Below, one piece after another: positions 1 to 10,328 of a stretch of 64,000 nt of DNA. The stretch comes from an uncultured Campylobacter sp. Lineage in GTDB: Bacteria; Campylobacterota; Campylobacteria; Campylobacterales; Campylobacteraceae. The first letter of the stretch is position 1. Every line of letters starts with the position of its first letter. The notes below the pieces were generated by a model. That model saw only the letters and a program-made list of their open reading frames with translations. It searched no databases and was not told the DNA's origin. The position numbers and the translations under genes were made by a program. The DNA lies in the NCBI RefSeq assembly GCF_938045625.1, contig NZ_CALIAV010000023.1, positions 37,754 through 101,753 of the forward strand. Direction: 5' to 3'.

Positions 1-676
1 CTAGAAAATAAAACAGTCCCGCTAGCGTCGCAAAAAGAGCAAGCATGGATCCAGCGACGATAGCCGTGCCGTTTTGAAAGCCGTTTAAAAACATCCCGTT
101 CGTATTCATCCCAAAAAATCCCGTGATAAAATTTAGCGGCAAAAATAGCGCCGAAAGCAGCGTCAGTATATAGATGTTTCGGTTGATTTTGTCGTTTTTT
201 AGGCTTTGGATATGCGCGTAGATATCGTCTATCCTAGCGGCATTTTCGCAGGCTGCGTTTTTTAGCACACCGGCTTCGTATACGTAGTTTTTGAGCTGTT
301 TTTTAAGCTCGGGCCTTTCGTTTTGACAGATCGCCAGAGCCTCGTAAAAGTGTGAAATTTTATTTTGAAATTTACGTATTTCGTATTTTAAGATCGCGTG
401 CTTTTTGATAAATTTAGTAAAATCCCTCTTGCCCGCGTAGATTTTCTCGTAGCTTTCAAGCTGGGCGGAGTGCTCGGCGATCTTGGCGCGAAACTCGCTC
501 GTTATCTTTTTTACTACGCGTATAAACTCCTGTACGCCGCTATTGCTACCGTCCTGGGCGTAAATTTTGTCGTCTTTAAAGATAAATTTGTAGTTTTGCT
601 CGCCACCGTCCGTCACTAGATAGACGTACTCGCACTCCTCATCGTAGAAGTAACCCGAGATATCGCGCTCGCTCAT
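1..676 (-). CDS. CorA-like magnesium/divalent cation transporter, C-terminus cut by window edge
   Basis: The minus-strand frame from an ATG at 676 stays open to base 1, giving about 225 residues. It starts MSERDISGYFYDEECEY, has a long charged, helical cytoplasmic part, then a hydrophobic segment with GFFGMNTNGMF, which matches the GMN signature after the first membrane helix of CorA-type channels, followed by a second hydrophobic segment that runs off the edge. CorA proteins are pentameric inner-membrane Mg2+ (or Co2+/Ni2+) channels. The product is shorter than E. coli CorA (about 316 residues), so it may be a compact family member, but only a few residues should be missing. The gene lies 9 bases downstream of the tgt stop in the same direction. 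Transported ion not decidable from sequence. Confidence 0.75.
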   Translation of the reverse strand, partial: MSERDISGYFYDEECEYVYLVTDGGEQNYKFIFKDDKIYAQDGSNSGVQEFIRVVKKITSEFRAKIAEHSAQLESYEKIYAGKRDFTKFIKKHAILKYEIRKFQNKISHFYEALAICQNERPELKKQLKNYVYEAGVLKNAACENAARIDDIYAHIQSLKNDKINRNIYILTLLSALFLPLNFITGFFGMNTNGMFLNGFQNGTAIVAGSMLALFATLAGLFYFL

Positions 677-685
677 TGTTTTGCC

Positions 686-1822
686 TTATATACTTGGCGC
701 GTCTTTACCGCGTTTGGTGTAGAAATTTCGCCTAAATTTTTCAAATTCGCCCGCCGTTATCGCTTCTCTCATTTGCTTCATCAAATTTAGATAATAGTGC
801 AAGTTGTGCAAGCTCGCTAGTCGGAAAAACGTTAGCTCGCCGGCGCGGTAGAGGTGGCTAAGGTATGCGCGCGAGTAGTTTTGGCACGCGTAGCAGTCGC
901 ACTCGGGATCTATCGGAGCGCGGTCGGTTGCAAATCTTGCGGATTTTATATTTATCTTACCAAAACTCGTAAATAGCGTGCCGTTACGAGCGTTTCGCGT
1001 CGGCATCACGCAGTCAAACATATCCACGCCGCGAGCCACGTTTTCTACGAGGTCTTCGGGGGTGCCTACGCCCATGAGATAGCGCGGACGCGCCGCGTCG
1101 ATGTAGGGCATCACGGCCTGCACGGTGTCGTACATCTCTTGGTTGCTTTCGCCTACGCTAAGACCGCCGATAGCAAGCCCGTCAAAGGGCATCTCGCACA
1201 GCGCCTCGGCGCAAAATTTACGCGCCGCCTCGTCCGTGCCGCCTTGGATTATGCCGAATATATTTTGCGTGAGCCCTTCGCCTTTGTCTTGCTTAAATTT
1301 ATGATAATCTATCGCCTCGCGCGCCCATTTTATCGTGCGTTTGATACTTAGCTCCACGCGCTTTTTTTCGGCAGGAAGCGCGACTAGGTCGTCTAGTATC
1401 ATCATGATGTCGGAGTTTAGGTCGTACTGGGTATCTAGCACCGAGCGCGGCGTGAAATAGTGCGCGCTGCCGTCTATATGGCTTTTAAATTTGATACCGT
1501 TTTCGTCCGGCTTTGAGATCTTGCTCAGAGAAAAGGCCTGGAATCCGCCGCTATCGGTCAAAAACGAGCGGTTAAATTTAGTAAAACCGTGCAGGCCGCC
1601 CAGCTGCTTTACGACCTTGCTGCCGGGGCGCAAGTAGAGGTGATAGGTGTTGCCTAGGATGATTTGGGCGTCTAAAATCTGCATCATATCCACGGCGTCT
1701 AGGCTTTTTACAGCGCCGACGGTGCCAACTGGCATAAACACGGGCGTTTTTATCGTCGAGTGGGCGGTCGTTAGCGTGCCCGCGCGCGCCGCACCGTCCG
1801 TTTTATCTATACTAAAAGTCAT
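686..1822 (-). CDS. tgt: Queuine tRNA-ribosyltransferase (tRNA-guanine transglycosylase)
   Basis: Bacterial Tgt exchanges guanine-34 of tRNA-Asp, -Asn, -His and -Tyr for preQ1 in the queuosine pathway. The 378-residue product has the usual length. Visible motifs: [10 protein letters not shown] with an active-site Asp, GGLSVGE in the substrate pocket, [16 protein letters not shown] with the nucleophilic Asp and tRNA contacts, and a C-terminal zinc site CDCYAC followed by a His in LASLHNLHY. The ATG at 1822 is preceded by AAAGGGAC, a usable ribosome binding site. It is divergent from the TrkA-like gene at 1858 with only 35 bases between, so the two promoters must be very close. Very secure. Confidence 0.97.
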   Translation of the reverse strand: MTFSIDKTDGAARAGTLTTAHSTIKTPVFMPVGTVGAVKSLDAVDMMQILDAQIILGNTYHLYLRPGSKVVKQLGGLHGFTKFNRSFLTDSGGFQAFSLSKISKPDENGIKFKSHIDGSAHYFTPRSVLDTQYDLNSDIMMILDDLVALPAEKKRVELSIKRTIKWAREAIDYHKFKQDKGEGLTQNIFGIIQGGTDEAARKFCAEALCEMPFDGLAIGGLSVGESNQEMYDTVQAVMPYIDAARPRYLMGVGTPEDLVENVARGVDMFDCVMPTRNARNGTLFTSFGKINIKSARFATDRAPIDPECDCYACQNYSRAYLSHLYRAGELTFFRLASLHNLHYYLNLMKQMREAITAGEFEKFRRNFYTKRGKDAPSI

Positions 1823-1827
1823 TTTGA

Positions 1828-1852
1828 TATAATAGTCCCTTTAAATTTGGAG
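1828..1852 (+). promoter_or_regulatory. Promoter -10 box and ribosome binding site of the TrkA-like gene
   Basis: TATAAT at 1828-1833 lies 24 bases before the ATG at 1858, and GGAG at 1849-1852 is a ribosome binding site. Campylobacter sigma-70 promoters depend mostly on the -10 box. TATAAT is nearly self-complementary, so the same patch could serve the divergent tgt gene, though that would place its start very near the tgt ATG. Confidence 0.55.
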
Positions 1853-1857
1853 TTTTA

Positions 1858-3261
1858 ATGAAAAATATCTTGATAGTTGCAGACGGCATTGTAGCTAAAT
1901 ATTTCTTAGAAAGACTATTCGTAGCGCGAAATAACGCTCATCACTACACGGTTATCGCTATGGACGAGGAGATTTTAGGAGGGGAAAATTTAGAAAATTT
2001 TACCTTTTACCGCTTTGATCCGACGAGTTTTGACCGTCTTAAGCAGGTAGTTAGCGGCTATTTTAGCCAGTTTATGATAATGCTAAAAGACGGCTTTGAG
2101 ACGGTTAGCGTCTATAACAATCTGCGTCAAATCAGCAAAAAAACGGAAATTTTGATGCTTGATCTTTGGGGGCTAGGCGGGCTGGAGGACGACTCGCACC
2201 TAACGGTTTTAGACGGGCGAGGTATCGTGACTGCCAGGCTCATGGATTATTTGCCAGATATCCCCGTAGTAGCCGATAACGTAGGGCTTGGACAAGGCGA
2301 GATAATGGAGGTCAAAGTACCCGTAGGAAGCTCGTTTATGTACCGCCATATCAGCTCCATAACGCAGAAAAAATGGCGCATTGCGATGGTTTATAGGGGC
2401 TCAAATTTTATGATCGCAAAGCCAAATTTAATGATCCTGCCAAACGACGTTTTACTCATCGTAGGCGAGCCTAGCGTACTTTTAAGCGTATTTAGAAGCG
2501 TTAAAAAAGAAACTGGGCAGTTTCCAAGCCCTTTTGGGCATAACACTTATCTGTTTTTAGATATGCGCGCTATGGGCGAAGAGGCTTGTTTGCGACTGCT
2601 AGAACAGAGCTTAAAACTGCACGAAAAGCTAAATAGCAAACGCCTCTACGTCAAGGTCGTAAATCCGACGTTAAATTTAGCCTACGAGAGGCTAAAATCG
2701 GTCGGAGACGAGAGGGTTGCGGTAACGTTTGATTTTTTCGGCCGCGGCGTAGAACAGATAAAAGACGACGTATTTAAAAACGACGTCGGGTTAATAGTAA
2801 CCGATAATAAATTTTTCTCGGCTCATAAAAGGATGCTTTTTGAGCTTAAAAGGCCGGTAACTACTATCGGCCGAGGCGACGTGGACGAGATAAAGAAAGG
2901 CGTGATATTAAGTAGCGGTTTTGGCGACGAGATAGAAAACCAATCAGCCGTCATTATGGACTGCTGTGCGCAGCTAGATACGCAAATCTCGCTATATCAC
3001 TTCGGCGCGCTTAGCGGCGGCGAGGGCGCGGAGGAGCATTTTGACAGTTTGGCTAAGATTTTCGGACGCAAGATCGAGGTAGTCGAGGATAAAAACTCAA
3101 ATCCGATCTTAAAGCTAAAAAAAGAGCGAAATTTGCTCCAGTTCGTGCCTTTTACGAAAAAGATCAGCAAAAAAGACGCATTTGCGGCGTTTTCAAACGA
3201 TATGAACCGCCTATACGCGCGCCTTAGCGACAACTATCAGATTTTTATACCGATAAATTAG
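1858..3261 (+). CDS. TrkA-like (RCK/TrkA-C) protein, conserved in epsilonproteobacteria
   Basis: A 467-residue soluble protein. The N-terminus ILIVADGIVAKYFLERLF looks like a Rossmann strand-turn-helix without the full GxGxxG of classical TrkA. Residues about 150-215 (EIMEVKVPVGSSF to VLLIVGEPSVLLSVF) match a TrkA-C ligand-binding domain, as found on potassium-channel gating subunits. The C-terminal half is not recognisable. No membrane segment is seen, so it would have to act with a separate transporter or as a sensor. It starts 35 bases from divergent tgt and is followed closely by aroB. Role in potassium uptake is inferred from the domain only. Confidence 0.7.
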   Translation: MKNILIVADGIVAKYFLERLFVARNNAHHYTVIAMDEEILGGENLENFTFYRFDPTSFDRLKQVVSGYFSQFMIMLKDGFETVSVYNNLRQISKKTEILMLDLWGLGGLEDDSHLTVLDGRGIVTARLMDYLPDIPVVADNVGLGQGEIMEVKVPVGSSFMYRHISSITQKKWRIAMVYRGSNFMIAKPNLMILPNDVLLIVGEPSVLLSVFRSVKKETGQFPSPFGHNTYLFLDMRAMGEEACLRLLEQSLKLHEKLNSKRLYVKVVNPTLNLAYERLKSVGDERVAVTFDFFGRGVEQIKDDVFKNDVGLIVTDNKFFSAHKRMLFELKRPVTTIGRGDVDEIKKGVILSSGFGDEIENQSAVIMDCCAQLDTQISLYHFGALSGGEGAEEHFDSLAKIFGRKIEVVEDKNSNPILKLKKERNLLQFVPFTKKISKKDAFAAFSNDMNRLYARLSDNYQIFIPIN

Positions 3262-3294
3262 GCTATTTTGGATAAAATAAAAGCGGAGAATAAG

Positions 3295-4332
3295 ATGAAA
3301 ATAGATATAAAATTTGACGGCAAGCCAGGCTACGGCGTCTACATAAACGAGCTCAAAGAGCTTAAATTTGATGCTAAAGTCGCTATCGTGACCAACGCAA
3401 AGGTAGGCGGGCTTTATCTGCAAAATTTACTCTCTCGCATAGACTGTCCGCAAAAATTTATCATCAGCGTCCCCGACGGCGAAGAGTATAAAAATATGCA
3501 AACGATAGAGGCGATCTTAGAGCAGCTTTTCGTCAGCCGCCTTGATCGCAGCAGCGTGATCATCGCGCTTGGCGGCGGCGTGGTTAGCGATATGGCTGGC
3601 TTTGCGGCGAGCATTTTCGAGCGCGGGATCAAATTTATAAACATCCCGACTACTCTGCTAGCGCAAGTGGACGCGAGCGTAGGCGGAAAAACGGGCGTAA
3701 ATAACAAATTCGGCAAAAATCTGATCGGCTCGTTTTATCAACCTAGCGCCGTTTATTGCGAGACAGGGTTTTTAAAGACGCTTGAAAAGCGCGAATTTGC
3801 AGCGGGACTTGCAGAGGTTGCAAAGATGGCCGTAACCTTTGACGAAAATCTATTTTCGTGGATGGAGGGCGCAAATTTGACGGATGAGGCGAATTTGCAA
3901 AATTTGATCTACCGCTGCGTGCAGATAAAAGCCGCCGCCGTAGAAGCCGACGAGCGCGAAAAGGGCGTGCGCGCGGTGCTAAACTACGGTCACACCTTTG
4001 CTCACGTGATAGAAAACGAAACGAACTATAAAAAATATCTACACGGCGAGGCTGTGGCGATCGGGGTGAACATGGCTAACGCGCTAGCGGTGAAGCTAGG
4101 CCTCATGAGCGAGGAGCAAAAGGCGCGCGTGGCGGAGCTGCTAGTTAAATTTGACCTACCGATAAGCTACAAGGTGCCAAACACAAGTAGCTTTTACGAG
4201 GCGTTTTTCCTCGATAAAAAGGCGGAAAACTCCGCGATCAAATTTATCCTGCCGCGAGGTATCGGAGACTACGAGATACGAAAAGACGTGCCGCGAGAGC
4301 TCGTGATGGATGTTTTAAGAGAGTTTGAATGA
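3295..4332 (+). CDS. aroB: 3-dehydroquinate synthase
   Basis: AroB converts DAHP to 3-dehydroquinate, the second shikimate-pathway step, using NAD+ and a divalent metal. Motifs: the dinucleotide-binding [24 protein letters not shown] in the active site, and the metal ligands in [11 protein letters not shown] and [12 protein letters not shown] chose ATG 3295 (345 residues, start [11 protein letters not shown]) because GGAG stands 7 bases upstream; an in-frame ATG at 3268 would add nine residues unlike the family N-terminus. The stop overlaps the start of the mechanosensitive channel gene by 4 bases (ATGA type). The order aroB, mscS, mtaB, ftsH-like is, from memory, the same as H. pylori HP0283-HP0286. 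Confidence 0.96.
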   Translation: MKIDIKFDGKPGYGVYINELKELKFDAKVAIVTNAKVGGLYLQNLLSRIDCPQKFIISVPDGEEYKNMQTIEAILEQLFVSRLDRSSVIIALGGGVVSDMAGFAASIFERGIKFINIPTTLLAQVDASVGGKTGVNNKFGKNLIGSFYQPSAVYCETGFLKTLEKREFAAGLAEVAKMAVTFDENLFSWMEGANLTDEANLQNLIYRCVQIKAAAVEADEREKGVRAVLNYGHTFAHVIENETNYKKYLHGEAVAIGVNMANALAVKLGLMSEEQKARVAELLVKFDLPISYKVPNTSSFYEAFFLDKKAENSAIKFILPRGIGDYEIRKDVPRELVMDVLREFE

Positions 4333-5924
4333 TAAAAATTTTATTTATTTTATTTTTTGCGATCTTTGCCCATGCGCTTGATGATATACCTAGTGAATTT
4401 AACGCAACAAAAGAAGCTCAGCTATCCGAGCTAAACGCGTCTTTGTCGTTTATCGAGGACGAGTTAGCCGATAACATCTGGGCGACTCGCTACTCAAACT
4501 ATAACACCTTTCAAAAACTAAGCGCGGAGCTCGACGAAATCGAAGCAGCGATAAAAAAGCAAGCAAAAAATACCGAAAAAGTACTCGAGCTACAAAAAAA
4601 ACAAAGCACGCTAAAAGAGCAGATCGAGCTTTTAAGAGAGTTTCAAAAAGCGCCGTTTTCTAGCATGATAACGGCTCCCGAGGTAGAAATTTTACAAAAG
4701 ATAACCAATCCCGTCGCCGTGATCTCTGGCTTTTCGCACATAAAGCAGCTAAAAAGCGAAAAAGACGAGTATAAACGCCGACTAGACGGGCTTTCTAAGA
4801 CGACCGACGAGCTAGCTAGAAAAGAGCAAATTTTAACTCAGATCGTAAATTTGAGCGACGATGCGCGCTTTCAAGCCGAGCTTGCCGAGGCTAGGCAGGA
4901 GCTAGCGGAATTTAACGCCGCGGCCGACATCGCAAAGACCACCTACGGCGTGTATGAAAAGCGCGTAAACGAGGCGATAAACCGCACCAGCGAGGATATC
5001 AAAGCGCAGATGAAAAAGGCGCTAGATATCGGTATATTTATCGTCGTCGTTATCGGACTTTCCTTTTTGTTCAAATTTATCATCAAAAAGACGATCACCG
5101 ACAATGAGCGCCTCTACACGGCGAATAAATTTATAAATCTCGTAAACATCACGCTCATCATCATGATTCTGCTTTTTGCCTATATCGAAAACGTAACCTA
5201 TCTCGTTACGGTGCTGGGCTTTGCGTCTGCGGGTATTGCGATTGCCATGAAAGATATGTTTATGAGTATGCTCGGTTGGACGGTCATCGTTTTTGGCGGT
5301 AGCTTTCACGTCGGCGACCGCATCAAGGTGCGCAAGGACGGAGAGGACGTCGTGGGCGATATCATCGATATCTCGCTGCTTAGGATGACTATTTACGAGG
5401 ACGTCACGATCGTCACGGTAAACTCAAATCGCAGAGCCGGGCGCATTATATTTGTGCCAAATAATTATATCTTCACCGATCTTATCGCAAACTACTCGCA
5501 CCACGGCATGAAAACCGTCTGGGACGGCATCGACGTCGTTTGCAGTTTTGATTCTAACCACAAAAAAGCCGCTCATATCATCAAAGATATCGCGCGAAAA
5601 TACTCCAAAGGCTACACTGAGATCGCCAAAAAACAAATGAGCAAGCTGCGAAACCAATACAGCATAAAAAACCCGAACGTCGAGCCGCGCGTATTTACCT
5701 TTATCGAGCCTCACGGCGTGAAAATTTCTGTCTGGTATATGGCAAATACCTTCGCCACGCTATCTTTGCGAAGCACGATAAGTGCCGAAATAATGGAAGC
5801 CATAGCTAGCCACGACGACATCGTGATAGCCTATCCGACACAGACCTTATATATGGATAGGCGCGTAAAAGCAGGCGAGTCAAAGCCGATGGGCGAAGGC
5901 GGCGAGGAGAAGCATGAAGTCTAA
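4329..5924 (+). CDS. MscS-family mechanosensitive ion channel
   Basis: 531 residues: signal peptide ([13 protein letters not shown]), a long periplasmic coiled-coil region rich in Glu and Lys (about residues 20-230), then three membrane helices and the MscS core. The pore helix reads [21 protein letters not shown], followed by the beta-domain entry [12 protein letters not shown]. MscS-like channels open under membrane tension and release solutes during osmotic downshock. The extended periplasmic part makes it larger than E. coli MscS (286 residues), closer to the MscK/YbdG size range. It overlaps aroB by 4 bases and mtaB by 11, so the genes are translationally coupled. Confidence 0.9.
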   Translation: MIKILFILFFAIFAHALDDIPSEFNATKEAQLSELNASLSFIEDELADNIWATRYSNYNTFQKLSAELDEIEAAIKKQAKNTEKVLELQKKQSTLKEQIELLREFQKAPFSSMITAPEVEILQKITNPVAVISGFSHIKQLKSEKDEYKRRLDGLSKTTDELARKEQILTQIVNLSDDARFQAELAEARQELAEFNAAADIAKTTYGVYEKRVNEAINRTSEDIKAQMKKALDIGIFIVVVIGLSFLFKFIIKKTITDNERLYTANKFINLVNITLIIMILLFAYIENVTYLVTVLGFASAGIAIAMKDMFMSMLGWTVIVFGGSFHVGDRIKVRKDGEDVVGDIIDISLLRMTIYEDVTIVTVNSNRRAGRIIFVPNNYIFTDLIANYSHHGMKTVWDGIDVVCSFDSNHKKAAHIIKDIARKYSKGYTEIAKKQMSKLRNQYSIKNPNVEPRVFTFIEPHGVKISVWYMANTFATLSLRSTISAEIMEAIASHDDIVIAYPTQTLYMDRRVKAGESKPMGEGGEEKHEV

Positions 5925-7203
5925 CTCAAATTTGACCCAGCAAGAGTCGCGCCGAGAGAAGGTGTTTTTTAAAACATTCGGCTGCCGCACGAACATCTAC
6001 GACACCGAGCTGATGAAAAGCTACGTCAAAGACTACGATATCGTTAGCGACGAAAACGAAGCCGACATCGTAGTGGTAAACTCCTGCACGGTCACAAACT
6101 CCGCCGATAGCGGCGCGCGTAGCTACATAAACGGCATAAAAAAACGCGGCGCTAGAGTGATACTAACGGGCTGCGGCGCGGTGAGTAAGGGCAAAGAGCT
6201 GTTTAACAAAAGCGCGGTTTTCGGCGTCATAGGCGCTAGTAAAAAAGAGGATATAAATGCACTACTAAAGTCGCAAGACCCGTTTTTCGAGCTTGGAAAT
6301 TTAAAAAGTATCGACAAAAATATCGTAACCAACTACGAAAATCACACCAAAGCCTTTATCAAAATCCAAGAGGGCTGCGACTTTGCCTGCAGCTACTGCA
6401 TCATCCCTGCCGTTCGCGGCAAGGCGCGCAGTATGGATGAGGAGGCGATTTTAAAAGAGGCTAAAATTTTAGCCTACAACGGTTACAACGAGCTAGTACT
6501 AACGGGCACGAACATCGGCAGCTACGGCAAGGATACTGGCTCAAGCCTAGGTCGCTTGCTAGGCAGGCTCGGTAAAATAGGCGGCATAAAGCGCATAAGG
6601 CTCGGTAGCATAGAGCCCAGCCAGATAGATGAGAGCTTTCGCGAGATCTTGCGCGAGAGCTGGCTGGAGCGGCACCTGCACATCGCGCTTCAGCACACGA
6701 GCGAGGCGATGCTGCGTATCATGCGGCGGCGAAATCAAGCCTTTAGGGACTTGGAGCTGTTTTTAGAGCTTAGCCAGATGGGCTTTGCACTAGGAACCGA
6801 CTACATCGTGGGGCATCCGGGCGAGAGCGAGGAAATTTGGAGCGAGGCGCTGGTAAATTTTAAAAAATTTCCGCTCACGCATTTGCACTGCTTTGCTTAT
6901 TCGCCGCGAAGTGGTACGCACTCGGCGGATATGAAAATGGACGTTAGTGGCGACGTGGCGAAGGCTAGACTTAAAATTTTAAAGCAAATCGTAGCGGAAA
7001 ATAATTTTAAATTTAGGCAAGAGCACGCCAAAAAGGGCGGAAGCCTAAACGTGCTCGTCGAGCAGCTAAACGGCGAATTTTACGAAGGTTTCGATCAGTT
7101 TTATAATAAAGTAAAAATTAAAACGGATAAGCAAATTTTAAAAGAGTGGGCGGTCATAGATAAATTTGAAGTAAAAAGCGAGGGCGACTATGCACAAATT
7201 TAA
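5914..7203 (+). CDS. mtaB: tRNA (N6-threonylcarbamoyladenosine-37) methylthiotransferase
   Basis: A radical-SAM methylthiotransferase of 429 residues. The N-terminal UPF0004 domain carries FKTFGCRTN, VNSCTV and LTGCGA, whose cysteines hold one 4Fe-4S cluster; the radical-SAM motif CDFACSYC (CxxxCxxC) holds the second. In the MtaB subfamily the substrate is t6A at position 37 of ANN-decoding tRNAs, forming ms2t6A. The C-terminal TRAM-like region is short. MiaB and RimO are related alternatives, but GCRTN rather than the MiaB-type GCQMN, and the aroB-mscS neighbourhood, favour MtaB. It overlaps the next gene by 14 bases. Confidence 0.88.
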   Translation: MKSNSNLTQQESRREKVFFKTFGCRTNIYDTELMKSYVKDYDIVSDENEADIVVVNSCTVTNSADSGARSYINGIKKRGARVILTGCGAVSKGKELFNKSAVFGVIGASKKEDINALLKSQDPFFELGNLKSIDKNIVTNYENHTKAFIKIQEGCDFACSYCIIPAVRGKARSMDEEAILKEAKILAYNGYNELVLTGTNIGSYGKDTGSSLGRLLGRLGKIGGIKRIRLGSIEPSQIDESFREILRESWLERHLHIALQHTSEAMLRIMRRRNQAFRDLELFLELSQMGFALGTDYIVGHPGESEEIWSEALVNFKKFPLTHLHCFAYSPRSGTHSADMKMDVSGDVAKARLKILKQIVAENNFKFRQEHAKKGGSLNVLVEQLNGEFYEGFDQFYNKVKIKTDKQILKEWAVIDKFEVKSEGDYAQI

Positions 7204-8857
7204 GCTAAATAAACAAAAGATTATCATGATTTTGACGGCTATTTTGGCGGTTTTGCTAGCCGTTGCGGTAGGTAGAAGTCAGCCCAAAAGCATAATGTAC
7301 GAAAGCTACGAAAAGCTGCTAGAAGGCGATATGATCGCAAGCGCGACCGTAAACGGCGGCGAGCTAGAGCTCACGACAAAAGGCGGTAACAAATATATCA
7401 TCGTAAAAGACGGCGTAGATATGCGCGCTCTGGTGCAAAAAGTACCCGTCGATCTAAAAAAAGAGACGCCAGTACTGGATGAAATTTTAGCCGTGCTGGC
7501 GCTACTTGTTATCTGTTTTGCGGGGCTTGCTATTTATGCGAGGTTTAAAAAGCAAAAACTCGCCGCACAAAACGAAAATCAAAAAGCAAACGTCTACGAA
7601 TACGACAATATCGCCGCTAGCTCGGTAGCCCCTGCTATCTCAAACGTCAAATTTGACGACGTGGCAGGCATAAAAGAGGTCAAATTTGAGTTAAGCGAGA
7701 TCGTGGATTTTCTAAAAAATCCGACGAAATATAAAAAATTCGGCATCAAAATGCCAAAAGGCGTGCTGATGGTCGGGCCTCCTGGCGTGGGTAAAACGCT
7801 GGTGGCAAAGGCCGTTGCGGGCGAGGCGGGAGTGCCGTTTTTTTATCAAAGCGGCGCGAGTTTCGTGCAAATTTACGTCGGTATGGGTGCAAAACGCGTG
7901 CATGAGCTGTTTTTAAAAGCTAAAGCCTATGCACCATCCATCATCTTTATCGACGAGATCGACGCTGTGGGCAAGGTGCGCGGCGGTAACCGAAACGACG
8001 AGCGCGAGGCTACGCTAAATCAGCTGCTGACTGAAATGGACGGCTTTGAGGATAACTCCGGCGTCATCGTGATCGCCGCGACCAACCGCATCGAGATGAT
8101 AGACGAGGCGTTGCTACGCTCGGGGCGATTTGATAGACGCATTTTCCTTTCTATGCCCGATTTTACCGATAGGGTCGAGATTTTAAAATCCTATCTAAAA
8201 GACAAAAACACTAGCGTAGAGGCGCAGGACGTAGCGCGTATCAGCGTCGGTTTTAGCGGGGCGGCGCTTTCTACGCTGGTAAATGAAGCTGCGATAAACG
8301 CGCTAAGACGCGGCGGCGAGATAATCGAATTTAGCGATTTTGAAAGCGTTTTAAACAAAGTCTTGCTCGGTAAAAGAAGGATTTTAAGCTACAACGACGA
8401 GGAAAAGCGCATTCAGGCGCTATATCAGGGCGCAAAGGCTTTGGCTGCGTATTGGTTTGGGATAGAATTTGAAAAAATTTCGCTCGTTGAGGAGCAGTTT
8501 ATGCGCCCTGAGCGAGAGATAGAGTCGCGCTCGCAGATGTTTGCGCGTATCAAGGTCTGTTTGGCTGGCATGAGTGCGCTAAAGATGGTCAAAGACGATA
8601 CCTTTTCAAACTCTAACGCCGACATCCAAAAGGCCCGTGAGATCGCGCAAAACATGGTTTTTGAGTACGGCATGGGGCATACATTTACGCCAAGTGCGGC
8701 TGAGGCCGAGGAGCTACTGCAAGAGGCATACGCCGAGGTCGGAACGTTTTTGGCGGGCATGAAAACGCAGCTAGAGCGCATCAGCGAGCATATCGAGATA
8801 TATGAAAGTATCGACAAAGACGCGCTGGGCAGGATAATCAAAGAGTATTACAACTAA
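7190..8857 (+). CDS. FtsH-like membrane AAA+ ATPase lacking the zinc-protease motif
   Basis: 555 residues with FtsH architecture: helix 11-28, a short periplasmic domain, helix 98-116, then an AAA+ module with Walker A GPPGVGKT (196-203), pore loop [13 protein letters not shown], Walker B IIFIDEID (251-258) and [13 protein letters not shown]. Where FtsH has the zinc-binding HEAGHA, this protein reads YQGAKA (412-417, DNA 8423-8440), so both His ligands and the catalytic Glu are gone, although a downstream Asp (NADIQKA) remains. It should hydrolyse ATP and unfold or hold substrates but not cleave them. It is followed by mog after 15 bases. H. pylori carries an FtsH-like gene at the same place. 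Confidence 0.9.
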   Translation: MHKFKLNKQKIIMILTAILAVLLAVAVGRSQPKSIMYESYEKLLEGDMIASATVNGGELELTTKGGNKYIIVKDGVDMRALVQKVPVDLKKETPVLDEILAVLALLVICFAGLAIYARFKKQKLAAQNENQKANVYEYDNIAASSVAPAISNVKFDDVAGIKEVKFELSEIVDFLKNPTKYKKFGIKMPKGVLMVGPPGVGKTLVAKAVAGEAGVPFFYQSGASFVQIYVGMGAKRVHELFLKAKAYAPSIIFIDEIDAVGKVRGGNRNDEREATLNQLLTEMDGFEDNSGVIVIAATNRIEMIDEALLRSGRFDRRIFLSMPDFTDRVEILKSYLKDKNTSVEAQDVARISVGFSGAALSTLVNEAAINALRRGGEIIEFSDFESVLNKVLLGKRRILSYNDEEKRIQALYQGAKALAAYWFGIEFEKISLVEEQFMRPEREIESRSQMFARIKVCLAGMSALKMVKDDTFSNSNADIQKAREIAQNMVFEYGMGHTFTPSAAEAEELLQEAYAEVGTFLAGMKTQLERISEHIEIYESIDKDALGRIIKEYYN

Positions 8858-8872
8858 ATTTAAGGAGAAAAA

Positions 8873-9412
8873 ATGAAAGCAAAAATAGGCATTTTGACGC
8901 TGAGCGACCGCGCTAGCGAAGGCAAATACGACGATCTATCGGGCGCGGCGATAAAAGAGGTTTTGGATGGCTGGATAACGAGCGAGCGCGAGTATTTTTA
9001 CGAGGTGATCCCTGATGATATCGAGCTCATAAAAGAGCGCCTAAAACACATGATAGACGTGCTAGGCTGCGATCTAGTGCTAACGACGGGCGGCACGGGA
9101 CCTGCTGCTCGCGACGTGACGCCTGAGGCTACTGAGGCCGTGTGCGAAAAGATGATGCCGGGCTTTGGCGAGCTAATGAGAACGGCTAGCCTAAAATACG
9201 TCCCCACGGCGATCTTATCGCGCCAAACGGCCGGTATCAGGGGGCACGCGCTCATCGTAAATTTACCCGGCCAGCCAAAGGCTATCAGAGAGTGCCTAGA
9301 GCCCGTATTTCCAGCGATTCCGTATTGCATCGACCTGATCGGCGGCGCATTTATCGAGACTGATGAGAGCGTGATGAAGGTATTTCGTCCGAAACAAAAG
9401 AAGATCTCATAG
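8873..9412 (+). CDS. mog: Molybdopterin adenylyltransferase
   Basis: 179 residues of the MogA/MoaB fold. The nucleotide/molybdopterin site is clear: LSDRASEGKYDDLSG near the N-terminus and TTGGTGPAARDVTPEAT in the middle, then GHALIVNLPGQPKA. MogA adenylates molybdopterin before molybdenum insertion, needed for formate dehydrogenase, nitrate reductase and similar enzymes. Its ribosome binding site AAGGAG is ideally placed. It sits at the end of the aroB-ftsH-like run, probably in one transcript with the membrane protein that follows 7 bases later. Confidence 0.93.
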   Translation: MKAKIGILTLSDRASEGKYDDLSGAAIKEVLDGWITSEREYFYEVIPDDIELIKERLKHMIDVLGCDLVLTTGGTGPAARDVTPEATEAVCEKMMPGFGELMRTASLKYVPTAILSRQTAGIRGHALIVNLPGQPKAIRECLEPVFPAIPYCIDLIGGAFIETDESVMKVFRPKQKKIS

Positions 9413-9419
9413 ACTGCGC

Positions 9420-10079
9420 GTGTTAAACTTTTTTGAAAACATAAATTTAAAAGCTACTAGGCTGCTTGAGGGCTATTATTCGCTCTTTTGCGGCCTATTT
9501 GCGCTTTGTTTGGGCATTTATGTGTTTGCACTGGTTTTTGCTATCGAGTGGCTTTTACTTGCCGCTAGCGCTTGTATCTATGCGTGTTTCGTCCTGCTTG
9601 CATTTCGTTCGCTTTTTTGGTTCGTCTTGAGTCTGATTTTCTCGCCCGTTTTTGCTATAGTCGTACGCGAGCGTTATGATGAAAATTTGCTTTTAGATGC
9701 CGTTTTCGCGCTAGTTTGGATATTTTGCTGGTTATTTTTGTCGCTAGCCGTGAGTGAAAATATCTCAAAACTGGGCAACGAAATCGTATCTAAAATTTTA
9801 CGTATCGCCGCGCTTTTTGCCGTGATCGGCGTTTATTACGTTAGTATCGAAAACAGCCTAAATTTACAAGCTATTTTACAAGATACCGTTACGCTTCGCA
9901 TCGTACTTATCGCCATAAATATCTATATGTTTCCATCTCTTATCGCGCTTTTGGCGCTTGATTTGCGTGGGTATTATTTGAAAAGCAAAGACGTAAAAAG
10001 GGCTAAATTTTCATTTTTTAATTTCACTAAAGAAGCTTTAAAAGTAATCAAATTTATTGCTTTAAGGCGTAAAATTTAA
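9420..10079 (+). CDS. Conserved hypothetical integral membrane protein
   Basis: A 219-residue protein beginning with GTG at 9420, seven bases after mog. It has about six hydrophobic stretches (for example LFCGLFALCLGIYVFALVFAI and AVFALVWIFCWLFLSLAV) and a basic C-terminus (KEALKVIKFIALRRKI). I recognise no family. It ends at a hairpin that probably terminates the whole plus-strand run. Position at the end of the block suggests co-transcription with mog; no function can be given. Confidence 0.7.
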   Translation: MLNFFENINLKATRLLEGYYSLFCGLFALCLGIYVFALVFAIEWLLLAASACIYACFVLLAFRSLFWFVLSLIFSPVFAIVVRERYDENLLLDAVFALVWIFCWLFLSLAVSENISKLGNEIVSKILRIAALFAVIGVYYVSIENSLNLQAILQDTVTLRIVLIAINIYMFPSLIALLALDLRGYYLKSKDVKRAKFSFFNFTKEALKVIKFIALRRKI

Positions 10080-10102
10080 ACGCATAAATCAAATTTGCGT
10101 TT
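10078..10102 (+). terminator. Probable terminator after the mog-linked membrane gene
   Basis: AAACGCA at 10078-10084 pairs with TGCGTTT at 10096-10102, beginning on the stop codon and followed by TTACATG. The stem is short (7 bp) and the T-run brief. Confidence 0.45.
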
Positions 10103-10275
10103 TACATGATCTCTAAATTTAAGCCGAAATTTGGCTGCAATAGAGATAAAATTCCAGATTTTTCTGCATTTTTAGGGTTTTGGTTAAATGAAAGGTCGTA
10201 AGACACGAAGTTCTTAGCCGCGATATGCCCGTAAAATTTGCCGTAGTTTTTATGGTGCGCTATAAATTTGATAAA

Positions 10276-10312
10276 GCAAGCAAGGCCAAATTTTGATTTC
10301 GGTCTTGCTTGT
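10276..10312. terminator. Bidirectional terminator between convergent genes
   Basis: GCAAGCAAGGCC (10276-10287) pairs with GGTCTTGCTTGT (10301-10312), an almost perfect 12-bp stem lying 17 bases beyond the dedA stop. On the minus strand the second arm runs into CTTTATC. It separates the plus-strand block from the minus-strand dedA gene. Confidence 0.65.
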
Positions 10313-10328
10313 TAGCTTACTCAGCGTC

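Noticed and set aside
10105..10311. Open minus-strand frame of about 68 codons after dedA (…SGILSLLQPNFGLNLEIM)
   Set aside because: No start codon, overlaps a terminator hairpin, and no recognisable family; could be a remnant but support is too weak.
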